Shown: positions 1-10,670, numbered from the stretch's first letter. The stretch: DNA of 64,000 nucleotides from Pseudomonas rhizophila (GCF_003033885.1 NZ_CP024081.1:5040393-5104392), one strand, 5' to 3'. The notes: generated by a model not told the origin, from the sequence alone. A program made the numbers and translations.

Positions 1-2
1 TC

Positions 3-1214
3 GAGTCGATCGATGATCACAAGCAAGACTCCATCGCCGGCCAGGACACCGACGATGCGCCGGTGGTGCGGTTCGTCAACAAGATGCTGCTGGACGCGAT
101 CAAGGGCGGCTCCTCCGACCTGCACTTTGAACCCTATGAAAAAATCTACCGGGTGCGGGTGCGTACCGACGGCATGCTGCGAGAGGTGGCCCGCCCGCCG
201 ATCCAGTTGGCCACCCGCATCGCCGCGCGCCTGAAGGTAATGGCCAGCCTTGATATTTCCGAGCGGCGCAAACCCCAGGACGGGCGCCTGAAAATGCGCC
301 TGTCGAAAAACAAGTCCATCGACTTCCGGGTCAACACCCTGCCGACGCTCTGGGGTGAAAAAGTGGTGATCCGGATCCTCGACCCCTCCAGCGCGCAGAT
401 GGGTATCGATGCCCTGGGCTACGAGCCGGACCAGAAAGAGCTGTACATGGCGGCGCTCAAACAACCACAAGGGTTGATCCTGGTGACCGGGCCCACCGGC
501 TCTGGCAAAACCGTGTCGCTCTATACCGGGCTCAATATCCTCAACACTGTGGACATCAATATTTCCACCGCTGAGGATCCGGTGGAAATCAACATGGAAG
601 GCATCAACCAGGTCAACGTGAATCCGCGCCAGGGTCTGGATTTCGCCCAGGCCCTGCGCTCGTTCCTGCGCCAGGACCCGGACGTGATCATGGTGGGCGA
701 GATCCGCGACCTGGAAACCGCCGAAATCGCCATCAAGGCCGCCCAGACCGGACACATGGTGCTCTCCACCCTGCACACCAACAGCGCCGCCGAAACCCTG
801 ATCCGCCTGCACAACATGGGCATTCCCGGCTTCAACATCGCCACGGCGGTCCACCTCATCATCGCCCAGCGACTGGCGCGCAAGCTGTGCCCACATTGCA
901 AAAGGGCCATCGAAATTCCCGAAGAAACCCTGCTCAAGGAAGGCTTCCCCCGGGAACGCATCGGCTCGTTCACGATCTATGAGCCGGTCGGTTGCGAACA
1001 GTGCAACAACGGCTACAAGGGGCGCGTGGGGGTGTACGAAGTGGTCAGGAATACGCCCGAGCTGCAACGGCTGATCATGGCCGAGGGCAACTCGTTGGAA
1101 ATCGACCTGCAAATGCGCAAGGACGGTTTTAATGACCTGCGCGCCTCGGGACTGCTCAAAGTGATGCAAGGCATCACCAGCCTCGAAGAAATCAACCGGG
1201 TCACCAAGGATTGA
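3..1214 (+). CDS. pilB: Type IV pilus assembly ATPase PilB (5' end missing)
   Basis: Cytoplasmic hexameric GspE/PilB-type ATPase that powers pilus extension. The reading frame is open from base 3, so the N-terminal part (normally about 160 residues more) lies outside the window. Visible features are the Walker A loop GPTGSGKT (nt 489-512), an Asp box and Walker B region ([10 protein letters not shown]), the His box ([11 protein letters not shown]) and a C-terminal tetracysteine zinc site (CPHC and CEQC). pilC follows 2 nt after the stop and then pilD, the standard pilBCD order. Frame and family are certain; the true start is not visible. Confidence 0.97.
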   Translation, partial: ESIDDHKQDSIAGQDTDDAPVVRFVNKMLLDAIKGGSSDLHFEPYEKIYRVRVRTDGMLREVARPPIQLATRIAARLKVMASLDISERRKPQDGRLKMRLSKNKSIDFRVNTLPTLWGEKVVIRILDPSSAQMGIDALGYEPDQKELYMAALKQPQGLILVTGPTGSGKTVSLYTGLNILNTVDINISTAEDPVEINMEGINQVNVNPRQGLDFAQALRSFLRQDPDVIMVGEIRDLETAEIAIKAAQTGHMVLSTLHTNSAAETLIRLHNMGIPGFNIATAVHLIIAQRLARKLCPHCKRAIEIPEETLLKEGFPRERIGSFTIYEPVGCEQCNNGYKGRVGVYEVVRNTPELQRLIMAEGNSLEIDLQMRKDGFNDLRASGLLKVMQGITSLEEINRVTKD

Positions 1215-1216
1215 AC

Positions 1217-2434
1217 ATGGCGGTCAAGGCAATAAAAACCGACGTTTACACGTGGGAAGGCAAAGACCGCAAAGGCACGAAAATGACCGGCGAACTGACT
1301 GGGCAGAGCCCGGCCCTGGTCAAGGCCCAGTTGCGCAAACAAGGCATCAACCCAGGCAAGGTTCGCAAGAAGTCCACCTCGATATTCAGCAAGGGCAAGC
1401 GTATCAAGCCATTGGATATCGCCCTGTTCACTCGGCAGATGGCGACCATGCTCAAGGCCGGCGTGCCCTTGTTGCAGGCGTTCGACATCATTGGCGAAGG
1501 CTTCGACAACGCCAACATGCGCAAGCTGGTGGACGAGGTGAAACAGGAAGTCGCCGCCGGCAACAGCTTCGCCGCGTCGTTGCGCAAGAGCCCGCAATAC
1601 TTCGACGAACTGTACTGCAACCTGGTGGACGCCGGTGAACAGGCCGGCGCCCTGGATACGCTGCTGGAGCGCGTCGCGACCTACAAGGAAAAAAGCGAAG
1701 CCCTCAAGGCCAAGATCAAGAAGGCCATGACCTACCCCGCGGCCGTGGTGCTCGTCGCCGCCGTGGTCACGGGTATTCTGCTGGTCAAGGTGGTGCCGCA
1801 GTTCGAATCGGTATTCTCCGGGTTCGGCGCCCAACTGCCGGCCTTCACGGTGATGGTCATCGGCCTGTCGGAGTTCATGCAGCAGTGGTGGTGGATGCTG
1901 CTGGGCGGCGCGCTGGCGGCGTTCTTCGGTGTCAAACATGCACTCAAGCGCTCCCAGGGCTTGCGTGACTGGCGCGATAAATGGCTGCTCAAACTGCCGC
2001 TGATCGGCACCCTGATGTACAAATCCGCCGTGGCCCGCTACGCCCGGACCCTGTCCACGACATTCGCGGCCGGCGTGCCGCTGGTGGAAGCCCTGGACTC
2101 GGTATCAGGCGCCACCGGCAATGTGGTGTTCAAACGCGCGGTACAACGCATCCGGCAGGATGTCTCGACCGGCATGCAGTTGAATTTTTCCATGCGTGCT
2201 TCAGGCATATTCCCGAACATGGCGATCCAGATGACCGCCATCGGCGAGGAGTCCGGCGCGCTGGACGACATGCTCGACAAAGTGGCGAGCTTTTATGAAG
2301 CCGAGGTGGACAATCTGGTGGACAATCTCACCAGCCTGATGGAACCGTTCATCATGGTGGTCCTGGGGGTGGTCGTCGGCGGCCTGGTGGTTGCCATGTA
2401 CCTGCCCATCTTTCAACTCGGCTCTGCGATCTGA
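1217..2434 (+). CDS. pilC: Type IV pilus inner-membrane platform protein PilC
   Basis: Inner-membrane platform protein with two T2SSF/GspF domains, on which PilB drives pilin polymerisation. The 405 residues match the family length. Hydrophobic segments lie near the middle (around the AAVVLVAAVV stretch and the WWWML stretch) and at the C-terminus (FIMVVLGVVVGG). I chose ATG 1217 (MAVKAIK), 2 nt past the pilB stop; an in-frame TTG at 1211 would add two residues and overlap pilB. pilD starts 1 nt after the stop, so pilB-C-D is probably one transcript. Confidence 0.97.
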   Translation: MAVKAIKTDVYTWEGKDRKGTKMTGELTGQSPALVKAQLRKQGINPGKVRKKSTSIFSKGKRIKPLDIALFTRQMATMLKAGVPLLQAFDIIGEGFDNANMRKLVDEVKQEVAAGNSFAASLRKSPQYFDELYCNLVDAGEQAGALDTLLERVATYKEKSEALKAKIKKAMTYPAAVVLVAAVVTGILLVKVVPQFESVFSGFGAQLPAFTVMVIGLSEFMQQWWWMLLGGALAAFFGVKHALKRSQGLRDWRDKWLLKLPLIGTLMYKSAVARYARTLSTTFAAGVPLVEALDSVSGATGNVVFKRAVQRIRQDVSTGMQLNFSMRASGIFPNMAIQMTAIGEESGALDDMLDKVASFYEAEVDNLVDNLTSLMEPFIMVVLGVVVGGLVVAMYLPIFQLGSAI

Positions 2435-2435
2435 C

Positions 2436-3305
2436 ATGCCCCTGACTGAGTTTTTCGCGCTGTATCCCCTGGCCTTTGTGCTCGCCGCTTTACTGCTCGG
2501 ACTGATCATCGGCAGTTTCCTCAACGTCCTGGTGTGGCGCCTGCCCAAGATGCTCTCGCGCGAATGGCGGCTGCAAGCCCATGACTTGCTGGGCCTGCCC
2601 GCCGAAGCCCCTGGCCCGGTCTACAACCTGATGCTGCCGCATTCCCAGTGCCCGCACTGCGGCCACCGCATCCGGGCCTGGGAAAACATTCCGCTATTGA
2701 GTTACCTGGCATTGCGCGGTCGTTGCTCCAGTTGTGCCGCGCCCATCGGCCGGCGCTATCCCCTGACCGAACTGGCCTGCGGCATCCTGTCGGCGTTCGT
2801 CGCCTGGTATTTCGGCTTTGGCTGGCAGGCCGCAATGGTGATGGTGCTGACCTGGGGCCTGCTGGGCATGAGCCTGATCGATGCCGAGCACCAATTGTTG
2901 CCCGATACCCTGGTGCTGCCGTTGTTGTGGCTGGGCTTGATCGTCAACAGCTTCGGCTTGTTCGTCTCCTTGAATCAGGCGATGTGGGGCGCCGTGGCCG
3001 GCTATCTGGCGCTGTGGTCGGTGTTCTGGGTGTTCAAATTGATCACTGGCAAGGAAGGCATGGGCTACGGGGATTTCAAGCTGCTGGCGATGCTGGGCGC
3101 CTGGGGCGGCTGGCAGATCCTGCCGCTGACGTTGCTGTTGTCATCGCTGGTGGGCGCCGTTATCGGGGTCATTGTGCTGCGCCTGCGTGATGCTCCGACA
3201 TCGACGCAAATCCCCTTTGGGCCCTATCTGGCCATTGCCGGCTGGATTGCCTTGCTCTGGGGTGGTCAAATAACCGACTTCTATTGGCAGTCTGTCGGTT
3301 CCTAA
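2436..3305 (+). CDS. pilD: Prepilin peptidase / N-methyltransferase PilD
   Basis: Bifunctional inner-membrane aspartyl protease that cleaves the leader of type IV pilins and type II pseudopilins and methylates the new N-terminal residue. It has 290 residues. The cytoplasmic zinc-binding loop has two CxxC pairs (CPHC, CSSC). The two catalytic aspartates are in [10 protein letters not shown] and in the signature GMGYGDFK. Multiple membrane segments are evident. Its expected substrates include the minor pilins encoded at 22.5-28.7 kb. Start ATG 2436 follows the pilC stop directly. Confidence 0.97.
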   Translation: MPLTEFFALYPLAFVLAALLLGLIIGSFLNVLVWRLPKMLSREWRLQAHDLLGLPAEAPGPVYNLMLPHSQCPHCGHRIRAWENIPLLSYLALRGRCSSCAAPIGRRYPLTELACGILSAFVAWYFGFGWQAAMVMVLTWGLLGMSLIDAEHQLLPDTLVLPLLWLGLIVNSFGLFVSLNQAMWGAVAGYLALWSVFWVFKLITGKEGMGYGDFKLLAMLGAWGGWQILPLTLLLSSLVGAVIGVIVLRLRDAPTSTQIPFGPYLAIAGWIALLWGGQITDFYWQSVGS

Positions 3306-3316
3306 TGTCGATTTTA

Positions 3317-3940
3317 ATGAATAGCCCCGCAGAAAAACCCTGGATTCTCGGTCTGACTGGCGGTATCGGCAGCGGCAAAAGCGCGGCGGCCCAGCACTTT
3401 ATCGACCTGGGCGTGCACGTCGTCGACGCCGATCACGCGGCGCGCTGGGTGGTCGAACCCGGACGCCCGGCGCTGGCCAGGATCGCCGAACATTTTGGCC
3501 CCGGCGTATTGCAGGCCGACGGCACACTGGACCGAGCGGCCCTGCGCCAACTGATTTTCGAAGATGCCGAGCAACGCCGCTGGCTCGAGGCGCTGCTACA
3601 TCCGTTGATCGCCGAGGAAATCGCTCATCATCTGGCCCAGGCACAATCACCCTATGCGATTCTGGTGTCGCCGCTGTTGATCGAGTCCGGCCAGTACGCC
3701 ATGACCCAGCGGATCCTGGTGATCGATGTGCCGGAACAACTACAGATCGAACGCACCTTGCAGCGCGACAAGACCAGCGAGCAACAGGTCCAGGCGATCC
3801 TCAAGGCCCAGTCCAGCCGTCAGGATCGCTTGAGCCATGCCGACGACGTGGTGGTCAATGACCGCGACCTCGCCTGGCTGCACAGCGAGGTCGAGCGCCT
3901 GCATCACTTTTACCTTACTTTGCGTGGAGGCCAGTCATGA
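3317..3940 (+). CDS. coaE: Dephospho-CoA kinase
   Basis: Phosphorylates the 3'-hydroxyl of dephospho-CoA, the last step of coenzyme A synthesis, in the cytosol. The P-loop GGIGSGKS is near the N-terminus and the length (207 aa) is typical. ATG 3317 (MNSPAEK) gives the usual length; an alternative ATG at 3305 overlaps the pilD stop (TAATG) and would add four residues. Neither has a strong Shine-Dalgarno, so coupling to pilD translation is plausible. The stop overlaps the yacG start by 4 nt (ATGA). Confidence 0.94.
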   Translation: MNSPAEKPWILGLTGGIGSGKSAAAQHFIDLGVHVVDADHAARWVVEPGRPALARIAEHFGPGVLQADGTLDRAALRQLIFEDAEQRRWLEALLHPLIAEEIAHHLAQAQSPYAILVSPLLIESGQYAMTQRILVIDVPEQLQIERTLQRDKTSEQQVQAILKAQSSRQDRLSHADDVVVNDRDLAWLHSEVERLHHFYLTLRGGQS

Positions 3941-4137
3941 GCCAAACCCCAACCGTTGATTGCCCAACCTGTGGCGCCCCTGTGGAATGGAGCCCGGAAA
4001 ACACCTTCCGGCCCTTCTGCTCCGACCGCTGCAAACTGATCGACCTGGGCGCCTGGGCGTCGGAAGAACACAAGATCCCGGTCAGCCCCGATGCCGAGGA
4101 CGACCTGTTCAGCGAAGAGTTCGAGCCTCGCCACTAG
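3937..4137 (+). CDS. yacG: DNA gyrase inhibitor YacG (zinc-binding)
   Basis: Small zinc protein of 66 residues that in E. coli binds GyrB and inhibits gyrase. The two zinc knuckle halves are visible as CPTCG near the N-terminus and CSDRCK about 16 residues later, followed by the family-typical LIDLGAW and an acidic tail. It overlaps the end of coaE by 4 nt, the standard coaE-yacG arrangement in Pseudomonas. The name follows the E. coli protein; the cellular role in this organism is inferred. Confidence 0.93.
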   Translation: MSQTPTVDCPTCGAPVEWSPENTFRPFCSDRCKLIDLGAWASEEHKIPVSPDAEDDLFSEEFEPRH

Positions 4138-4169
4138 GGAGCCATGAGTTTCCCCACCGCGTTGTCGCC

Positions 4170-4385
4170 TTAAGGCCGCATGAAGCCATAGTCCTGTTCA
4201 TCGTCGAGATTCTCCGCCAGGAAACTCAGTTCATCGGCCAGGTCTTCAGCACTGCGCACCGCCTTGCTCTGCTGCACGATCGCACTGAGCAAGGCCCGCA
4301 GGCTAAGGCCCGGGTCGAAGCCGATTTCCACTGCCGCATCCTGGCTGCGCCTGATCTCTTGTCTCGCCCACTCATAAACACTCAT
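4170..4385 (-). CDS. Conserved small protein of unknown function
   Basis: Product of 71 residues starting MSVYEWARQEI, soluble, acidic at the C-terminus, probably helical. I do not recognise a named domain. ATG 4385 is preceded by GGAGC seven bases upstream, whereas the upstream in-frame ATG (4424) has no ribosome site. It lies downstream of the membrane protein at 4449-5135 on the same strand, 63 nt away, and converges with yacG. A gene of this kind sits at this place in related Pseudomonas, as far as I recall. Confidence 0.75.
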   Translation of the reverse strand: MSVYEWARQEIRRSQDAAVEIGFDPGLSLRALLSAIVQQSKAVRSAEDLADELSFLAENLDDEQDYGFMRP

Positions 4386-4448
4386 GGTTGTGCTCCTGGA
4401 ATTTTTCCAGAGCATGAAGCGCACCCGGCTGCTCAGCCTTGATGTGAA

Positions 4449-5135
4449 TCAAGGCTTGTCGTCATCCTTCCAGGGGGCCGACAGATAGCGCGTACGGTTG
4501 AAGGTCTCCAGCCATTCGGGGCTGAACACCACCAACGCACTGACCACCATGCCGTTGATAAACGCCTCGGGAAAGATGATCAGCCAGAGGTAGCCGATGA
4601 AATCTTCCAGCCAGTAAGGCATGGCGAACACTCCGTCGTACCACAGCAGGCCAAGCCCCACCAGCAGGCACAACAACGCCGAAAGCGCGGCGGCGAGAAA
4701 TCCCGAACAGAAGATGTACACGAACAGATTGCGCGGTTGGGCGCGTTCCACCAGGATCGCGCAGCACTCAGTGACCAGCACCGGCAGCAAAATCAGCAAC
4801 GCACCGTTGATACCCACCGCCGCCATGTCCTGGCGCCCCAGCAGCACCAGGGCAAGCTGGGCACAAAGGCCGCCGAGAATCGCCAGCGGCCAGTCCAGCA
4901 GCAGTGTCACGGCGGTCATGCCGATGAAGTGATACGAGACGCCGGTATCGAAATCCCGTCGCACCAGCCACAACATGAACACGGCCAGGACCGTGCCGAA
5001 CAGCAAGTGCTGGCGACGGCTGTCGGTGAACAGCTCCACCCATGGCGCCCGTGCTACGGCCCAGGCCAGCACCGGCACATAAATCAGCCAGCCGACCGTC
5101 AACGTCTGCGCAGACAGCAGTTCGGCACCGATCAT
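4449..5135 (-). CDS. CbiM-like energy-coupling-factor permease (orphan)
   Basis: Integral membrane protein of 228 residues with about six or seven hydrophobic segments. It looks like the CbiM/COG3235-type membrane components of nickel/cobalt energy-coupling-factor transporters. No ECF ATPase (CbiO) or CbiQ gene is next to it, so either it pairs with components elsewhere or has another job. AGGAG lies seven bases before ATG 5135. It diverges from the DUF1780 gene. Membrane location is clear from sequence; substrate is unknown. Confidence 0.75.
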   Translation of the reverse strand: MIGAELLSAQTLTVGWLIYVPVLAWAVARAPWVELFTDSRRQHLLFGTVLAVFMLWLVRRDFDTGVSYHFIGMTAVTLLLDWPLAILGGLCAQLALVLLGRQDMAAVGINGALLILLPVLVTECCAILVERAQPRNLFVYIFCSGFLAAALSALLCLLVGLGLLWYDGVFAMPYWLEDFIGYLWLIIFPEAFINGMVVSALVVFSPEWLETFNRTRYLSAPWKDDDKP

Positions 5136-5280
5136 GGCGCTACTCCTCTGGCTTGTCCTTGCATCAAAGACTCCATGATCACCTCAGGATTCAAGCCAGC
5201 AGTCTACACCCCACCCTTAACCGGCCATAAATCAATGCAACGCTTCCAGCTTGTCGCAATTGAACGCTAAGCTTGGGCTC

Positions 5281-5907
5281 ATGGATGATTCCGATTATTT
5301 ACGCCTGCTGACCATCGCGGCCGAGCAAGCCAACGCCTTTCTCTCCAATGCCCGCAAATGGGAGCGTGAGCGTTGGGTCTGCCAGCGTCTGCTGCAAGGG
5401 CTGAACGTACCCTATCGCGCCGACGAGTTCGCCCCTGCGGGAGAGCCGCCGGACGTATTGTTTCGCGATGCCAACTTCGAGGTGTTTTTTGTCCTCGACG
5501 AAGGCCGTCGCCTCAATGACGAATGGCGCGACGAGCTGCAGCGCCGCCGTAGCGCTTTCTCCCTGAGCCAACTGGTGCGCCGCGAAGCCAAGCCCCGACG
5601 CATCCCGGCCAATGAATTCCTGCTGCGCCTGGCCCCGACCCTGCGCAAGAAAGCCCACAACTACACCGAACGCGGCATGGATCTGGGGGAGCTGGACATC
5701 ATCGCCTTCGCCAGCCTCAAGCGTGAAGTGCTGGACCTCAACAGCCATTTCCCGCCGCCGACCGAATACCTGCGCCAGGGTTGGCGCTCGCTGTCGCTGG
5801 TGGGGCCGACGTTTGCCCGGGTGCTGTTCGCCCATCCCGATGCGCCGGATTTCCTGCGCAGCAATCTGGGGCGCAGCATCGTGTTCGATGTCGGGATCAG
5901 CCTGTGA
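5281..5907 (+). CDS. DUF1780 protein (putative endonuclease-like fold)
   Basis: Soluble protein of 208 residues starting MDDSDYLRLL. It matches the Pseudomonas DUF1780 family, described as endonuclease-like; I see no unambiguous active-site motif. ATG 5281 lacks a good Shine-Dalgarno; a TTG at 5251 would add ten residues with no better site. The stop overlaps the start of the MOSC gene (GTGA), indicating translational coupling. Family call is fairly confident; biochemical activity is not established here. Confidence 0.82.
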   Translation: MDDSDYLRLLTIAAEQANAFLSNARKWERERWVCQRLLQGLNVPYRADEFAPAGEPPDVLFRDANFEVFFVLDEGRRLNDEWRDELQRRRSAFSLSQLVRREAKPRRIPANEFLLRLAPTLRKKAHNYTERGMDLGELDIIAFASLKREVLDLNSHFPPPTEYLRQGWRSLSLVGPTFARVLFAHPDAPDFLRSNLGRSIVFDVGISL

Positions 5908-6431
5908 GCCCACTGCAGGAACTGATTGCCGCCGTGCCCCAGCAAGGCCGCGTACGCTGGATAGGCGTGCGACCCCAGGGCCATGCACCCATGATTGAAC
6001 TCGACGCCGTGGAGGCCCGTCTGGAGGCCGGCCTGACGGGCGACCATGCCCGTCCCGGCGTGCGCAATGCACGGCAAGTCACCTTGATTCAGTGGGAACA
6101 CCTGGCCGTGATCGGTTCACTGATGGGCCGCCCGGTGGATCAGCCGGTGTTGCCGCAAGAGCTGCGACGCAACCTGGTGGTCAGCGGTATCAATCTGTTC
6201 AGCCTCAAGGGCCGGCGCTTTCGCATCGGCCAGGCCATCTTCGAAACCACCGGCTGGTGCCAGCCGTGCGCGCGACTGGAGCGTAACCTCGGCGAAGGGA
6301 CGTTCCAGGCCGTGCGCGGCCATGGCGGAATCACCGCACGGGTGTTAAAAAGTGGAATCATTCGCCTGGACGACAGCTTGAGTGTCGAACCTGTTCCGGC
6401 GAGCGGCTACGCTGCTTTCAATGCCGGATAG
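5904..6431 (+). CDS. MOSC domain-containing protein
   Basis: Product of 175 residues with a C-terminal MOSC region: the segment ETTGWCQPCARLE carries the conserved cysteine expected in MOSC domains, followed by GHGGITARVL. MOSC proteins handle sulfur or molybdenum-cofactor-linked chemistry; the exact substrate cannot be read here. The start is GTG 5904, overlapping the DUF1780 stop by 4 nt; no ATG fits, because the frame upstream runs through DUF1780. Probably co-transcribed with its two neighbours. Confidence 0.85.
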   Translation: MSPLQELIAAVPQQGRVRWIGVRPQGHAPMIELDAVEARLEAGLTGDHARPGVRNARQVTLIQWEHLAVIGSLMGRPVDQPVLPQELRRNLVVSGINLFSLKGRRFRIGQAIFETTGWCQPCARLERNLGEGTFQAVRGHGGITARVLKSGIIRLDDSLSVEPVPASGYAAFNAG

Positions 6432-6483
6432 CCAGACGCTGTAGCGTCTATACCTTTCGCAACGTCTACCTGCCGAGGCCTTT

Positions 6484-6657
6484 ATGACCAGCCGCCTGAA
6501 CCCGGAAGACCAGAAGCATGTCGAAGAGTACCTGCAACTGTCCCAGCACCGAGTCGAGCGCCGGCCTTTCCGGCCGTGGATGCTCCTGGTGGTGGTACTG
6601 GCCATCACCATCGGCCTGGGCCTGTTGAGCCGACTGATCAGTTACCTGACGCTATGA
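6484..6657 (+). CDS. DUF3094 small single-pass membrane protein
   Basis: Protein of 57 residues: polar N-terminal half (MTSRLNPEDQKHVEEYL), a basic PFRPW junction, then one membrane helix (MLLVVVLAITIGLGLL) and a short tail. It fits DUF3094, a small Pseudomonas family. GAGG lies six to seven bases before ATG 6484. It sits 52 nt after the MOSC gene and 60 nt before ndh on the same strand. The function is unknown; the neighbourhood suggests an inner-membrane accessory protein. Confidence 0.85.
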   Translation: MTSRLNPEDQKHVEEYLQLSQHRVERRPFRPWMLLVVVLAITIGLGLLSRLISYLTL

Positions 6658-6717
6658 GCCGCTTGATGCTCGCGCGGGTAACGGCACCGATTTCCTTTAG
6701 CCTTGCGAGATATCCCC

Positions 6718-8016
6718 ATGACTCATCGTATTGTCATCGTTGGCGGCGGCGCCGGCGGTCTGGAGTTGGCTACCCGTCTGGGTAAGACTCTGGGCAAGCG
6801 CGGCACGGCCAGTGTGATGCTGGTCGACGCGAACCTGACCCATATTTGGAAACCGCTGTTGCACGAAGTGGCTGCCGGTTCCCTGAACTCCTCTGAAGAC
6901 GAACTCAACTACGTCGCCCAGGCAAAATGGAACCATTTCGGGTTCCAGCTGGGGCGCATGAGTGGCCTGGATCGCGAGCGCAAGAGCATCCAACTGGCCG
7001 CCACCTATGACGAGGCGGGCCTGGAACTACTGCCGGCTCGTGAACTGGGTTACGACACTCTGGTGATCGCCGTCGGCAGCACCACCAATGACTTCGGCAC
7101 CGAAGGCGCGGCGCAGCATTGCCTGTTCCTCGACACGCGCAAACAGGCCGAGCGTTTCCATCAGCAACTGCTCAACCATTATCTGCGCGCCCATGCCGGG
7201 CAAACCGACGTGGTCGAACGCATCAGCGTTGCCATCGTCGGCGCCGGGGCGACGGGGGTTGAACTGGCGGCCGAGCTGCACAACGCCGCCCATGAGCTGG
7301 CAGCCTATGGCTTGGACCGGATCAAACCGGAGAACATGCACATCACCCTGATCGAAGCCGGACCGCGGGTCCTGCCGGCCTTGCCGGAGCGCATCGGCGG
7401 CCCTGTGCACAAGACCCTGGAGAAACTTGGGGTCAATGTCATGACCAACGCCGCTGTTGGCCAGGTGACAGCCGACAGCCTGATCACCGTCGATGGCAAG
7501 GTCATCGACGCGAGCCTGAAAGTCTGGGCCGCCGGGATTCGCGCCCCGGACTTCCTCAAGGAAATCGACGGTCTGGAGACCAACCGGATCAACCAGCTGC
7601 AGGTGCTGCCGACGCTGCAGACCACCCGTGACGAGAACATCTTCGCCTTCGGCGATTGCGCCGCCTGCCCGCAACCCGGCAGCGATCGCAACGTTCCGCC
7701 CCGTGCCCAGGCCGCGCATCAGCAAGCCTCGCTGCTGGCCAAATCCCTGAAGCTGCGGATCGAAGGCAAGGCCCTGCCGGAATACAAATACACCGACTAC
7801 GGTTCATTGATTTCGCTGTCGCGCTTCTCAGCGGTGGGTAACCTGATGGGCAACCTGACCGGCAGTGTGATGCTCGAAGGTTGGCTGGCGCGGATGTTCT
7901 ATGTATCGCTGTACCGCATGCACCAGATGGCGCTGTACGGCCTGTTCCGCACGGCCATGCTGATGCTGGGCAGCAAGATCGGGCGTGGGACCGAGCCTCG
8001 GCTGAAGCTGCATTGA
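6718..8016 (+). CDS. ndh: Type II NADH:quinone oxidoreductase (NDH-2)
   Basis: Single-subunit, non-proton-pumping NADH dehydrogenase of the respiratory chain, peripheral on the inner membrane. It has 432 residues with an N-terminal FAD-binding GGGAGGLE motif, a second dinucleotide (NADH) motif VGAGATGVELA around residues 165-175, and FAFGDCAACP before the C-terminal amphipathic region that anchors the enzyme. ATG 6718 (MTHRIVIV) is the family start; an upstream in-frame codon at 6703 is less likely. Followed by a REP pair. Confidence 0.95.
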   Translation: MTHRIVIVGGGAGGLELATRLGKTLGKRGTASVMLVDANLTHIWKPLLHEVAAGSLNSSEDELNYVAQAKWNHFGFQLGRMSGLDRERKSIQLAATYDEAGLELLPARELGYDTLVIAVGSTTNDFGTEGAAQHCLFLDTRKQAERFHQQLLNHYLRAHAGQTDVVERISVAIVGAGATGVELAAELHNAAHELAAYGLDRIKPENMHITLIEAGPRVLPALPERIGGPVHKTLEKLGVNVMTNAAVGQVTADSLITVDGKVIDASLKVWAAGIRAPDFLKEIDGLETNRINQLQVLPTLQTTRDENIFAFGDCAACPQPGSDRNVPPRAQAAHQQASLLAKSLKLRIEGKALPEYKYTDYGSLISLSRFSAVGNLMGNLTGSVMLEGWLARMFYVSLYRMHQMALYGLFRTAMLMLGSKIGRGTEPRLKLH

Positions 8017-8048
8017 GTCAGCAGTACTGACATCGAATGATCCACCGT

Positions 8049-8115
8049 CATCGCGAGCAAGCTCGCTCCCACAGTTGATCGCGGTCATCCTATGGGAGCG
8101 AGCTTGCTCGCGATG
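8049..8115. repeat. REP pair (REPIN)
   Basis: Two inverted copies of the fluorescens-type REP (GTGGGAGCGAGC core) about 18 bases apart, between convergent ndh and the chemoreceptor gene. This is the most compact REP pair in the window. Confidence 0.9.
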
Positions 8116-8173
8116 GGGGCGGTACAGTCAATACTTGAGCTCGGGCAGGATCACTGTCCGAGCCATCCATCGA

Positions 8174-9853
<1,680 letters not shown>

Positions 9854-9904
9854 TTATCGGCAGGTTGTACGATGACTTAAGGCAATCTGCTTTATCGCAG
9901 GCAA

Positions 9905-9941
9905 AAAAAATCCCCGTATCTTTCGATACGAGGATTTTTAA
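9905..9941 (-). terminator. Rho-independent terminator of the tRNA operon
   Basis: Inverted repeat AAAATCC..CGTATC / GATACG..GGATTTTT just downstream of the last tRNA-Pro on the minus strand, ending in a T-run when read on that strand. Confidence 0.8.
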
Positions 9942-9943
9942 TA

Positions 9944-10020
9944 TGGTCGGGGTAAGGGGATTCGAACTCCTGACATCCTGCTCCCAAAGCAGGCGCGCTA
10001 CCGGACTGCGCTATACCCCG
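9944..10020 (-). tRNA. tRNA-Pro (anticodon TGG), distal copy
   Basis: A 77-nt cloverleaf on the minus strand: acceptor stem CGGGGTA paired with TACCCCG, anticodon loop CTTTGGGAG with anticodon TGG, T-loop GTTCGAATC, encoded CCA end. Sequence-identical to the copy at 10195-10271. It is separated from the tRNA-Lys gene upstream by a hairpin terminator. Confidence 0.97.
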
Positions 10021-10022
10021 GT

Positions 10023-10051
10023 AAAAAAAGGCGACCTTCGCAAGTCGCCTT
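10023..10051 (-). terminator. Hairpin terminator between tRNA-Lys and distal tRNA-Pro
   Basis: Stem AAGGCGAC / GTCGCCTT followed on the minus strand by seven T residues. It lies inside the tRNA cluster, just before the last tRNA-Pro gene. Confidence 0.75.
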
Positions 10052-10113
10052 CCTCGATCAGCGCTTTTGGCCTCTGATCTTAAGATTCGATTCCAGCGAA
10101 CTGGTTTCAAAAA

Positions 10114-10189
10114 TGGTGGGTCGTGTGGGATTCGAACCTACGACCAATTGGTTAAAAGCCAACTGCTCTACCAACTGAGCTAACGACCC
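10114..10189 (-). tRNA. tRNA-Lys (anticodon TTT)
   Basis: A 76-nt cloverleaf on the minus strand: acceptor GGGTCGT with ACGACCC, D-stem GCTC/GAGC, anticodon loop CTTTTAA with anticodon TTT, T-loop GGTTCGAATCC, encoded CCA. Confidence 0.97.
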
Positions 10190-10194
10190 AAAAA

Positions 10195-10271
10195 TGGTCG
10201 GGGTAAGGGGATTCGAACTCCTGACATCCTGCTCCCAAAGCAGGCGCGCTACCGGACTGCGCTATACCCCG
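10195..10271 (-). tRNA. tRNA-Pro (anticodon TGG), proximal copy
   Basis: A 77-nt tRNA identical to 9944-10020, lying five bases upstream of tRNA-Lys in the same transcript. The duplicated gene gives two identical tRNA-Pro(TGG) copies within 330 bp. Confidence 0.97.
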
Positions 10272-10278
10272 ATTGAAA

Positions 10279-10354
10279 TGGCTCCGTGACCAGGACTCGA
10301 ACCTGGGACCCAATGATTAACAGTCATTTGCTCTACCGACTGAGCTATCACGGA
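10279..10354 (-). tRNA. tRNA-Asn (anticodon GTT)
   Basis: A 76-nt cloverleaf on the minus strand: acceptor TCCGTGA with TCACGGA, anticodon loop CTGTTAA with anticodon GTT, T-loop GGTTCGAGTCC, encoded CCA. It is first in the operon relative to the promoter at 10457-10484. Confidence 0.97.
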
Positions 10355-10456
10355 ACTGATATTTCAAGTTACTGCTATTTGAAGCTACAACATTGAAGCC
10401 AGCTTCAACCTCTTCTACCCGTTCGCATCGCTGCGTTCGTGTGTCTGAGGCGCGCT

Positions 10457-10484
10457 ATTCTACAATCTTAAAAACCTCTGTCAA
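10457..10484 (-). promoter_or_regulatory. Sigma-70 promoter of the tRNA Asn-Pro-Lys-Pro operon
   Basis: Read on the minus strand: consensus -35 TTGACA (10479-10484), 16-bp spacer, -10 TAGAAT (10457-10462), then a GC-rich discriminator (AGCGCGCC), typical of stringently controlled stable-RNA promoters. About 100 nt of leader precedes tRNA-Asn. The rest of 10355-10616 contains no gene that I can see. Confidence 0.85.
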
Positions 10485-10616
10485 CCCCTTAAATTGCTTT
10501 CAAGACAATGATTTGCAACTTATTTCGGGTTGCTTCTCACAGAGAAGTGGCCCTTGGGGGTGACGTACTGCGGGGCGCACTTTACAAGCCTTTTCCTTTG
10601 AGTTCAACGGCCTGAT

Positions 10617-10647
10617 GAAAAAAATGGCCTCGCAGTGCGAGGCCATT
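10617..10647 (-). terminator. Terminator of clpB
   Basis: Eleven-base-pair perfect stem (AATGGCCTCGC with its complement) and a 3-nt loop, followed on the minus strand by seven T residues; 23 nt past the clpB stop. Confidence 0.92.
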
Positions 10648-10670
10648 CCAATCACCCGATCCGCAGGCTT

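Noticed and set aside
9892..10110. 72- and 82-codon frames over the tRNA cluster
   Set aside because: They coincide with tRNA-Pro and terminator hairpins; no coding evidence.
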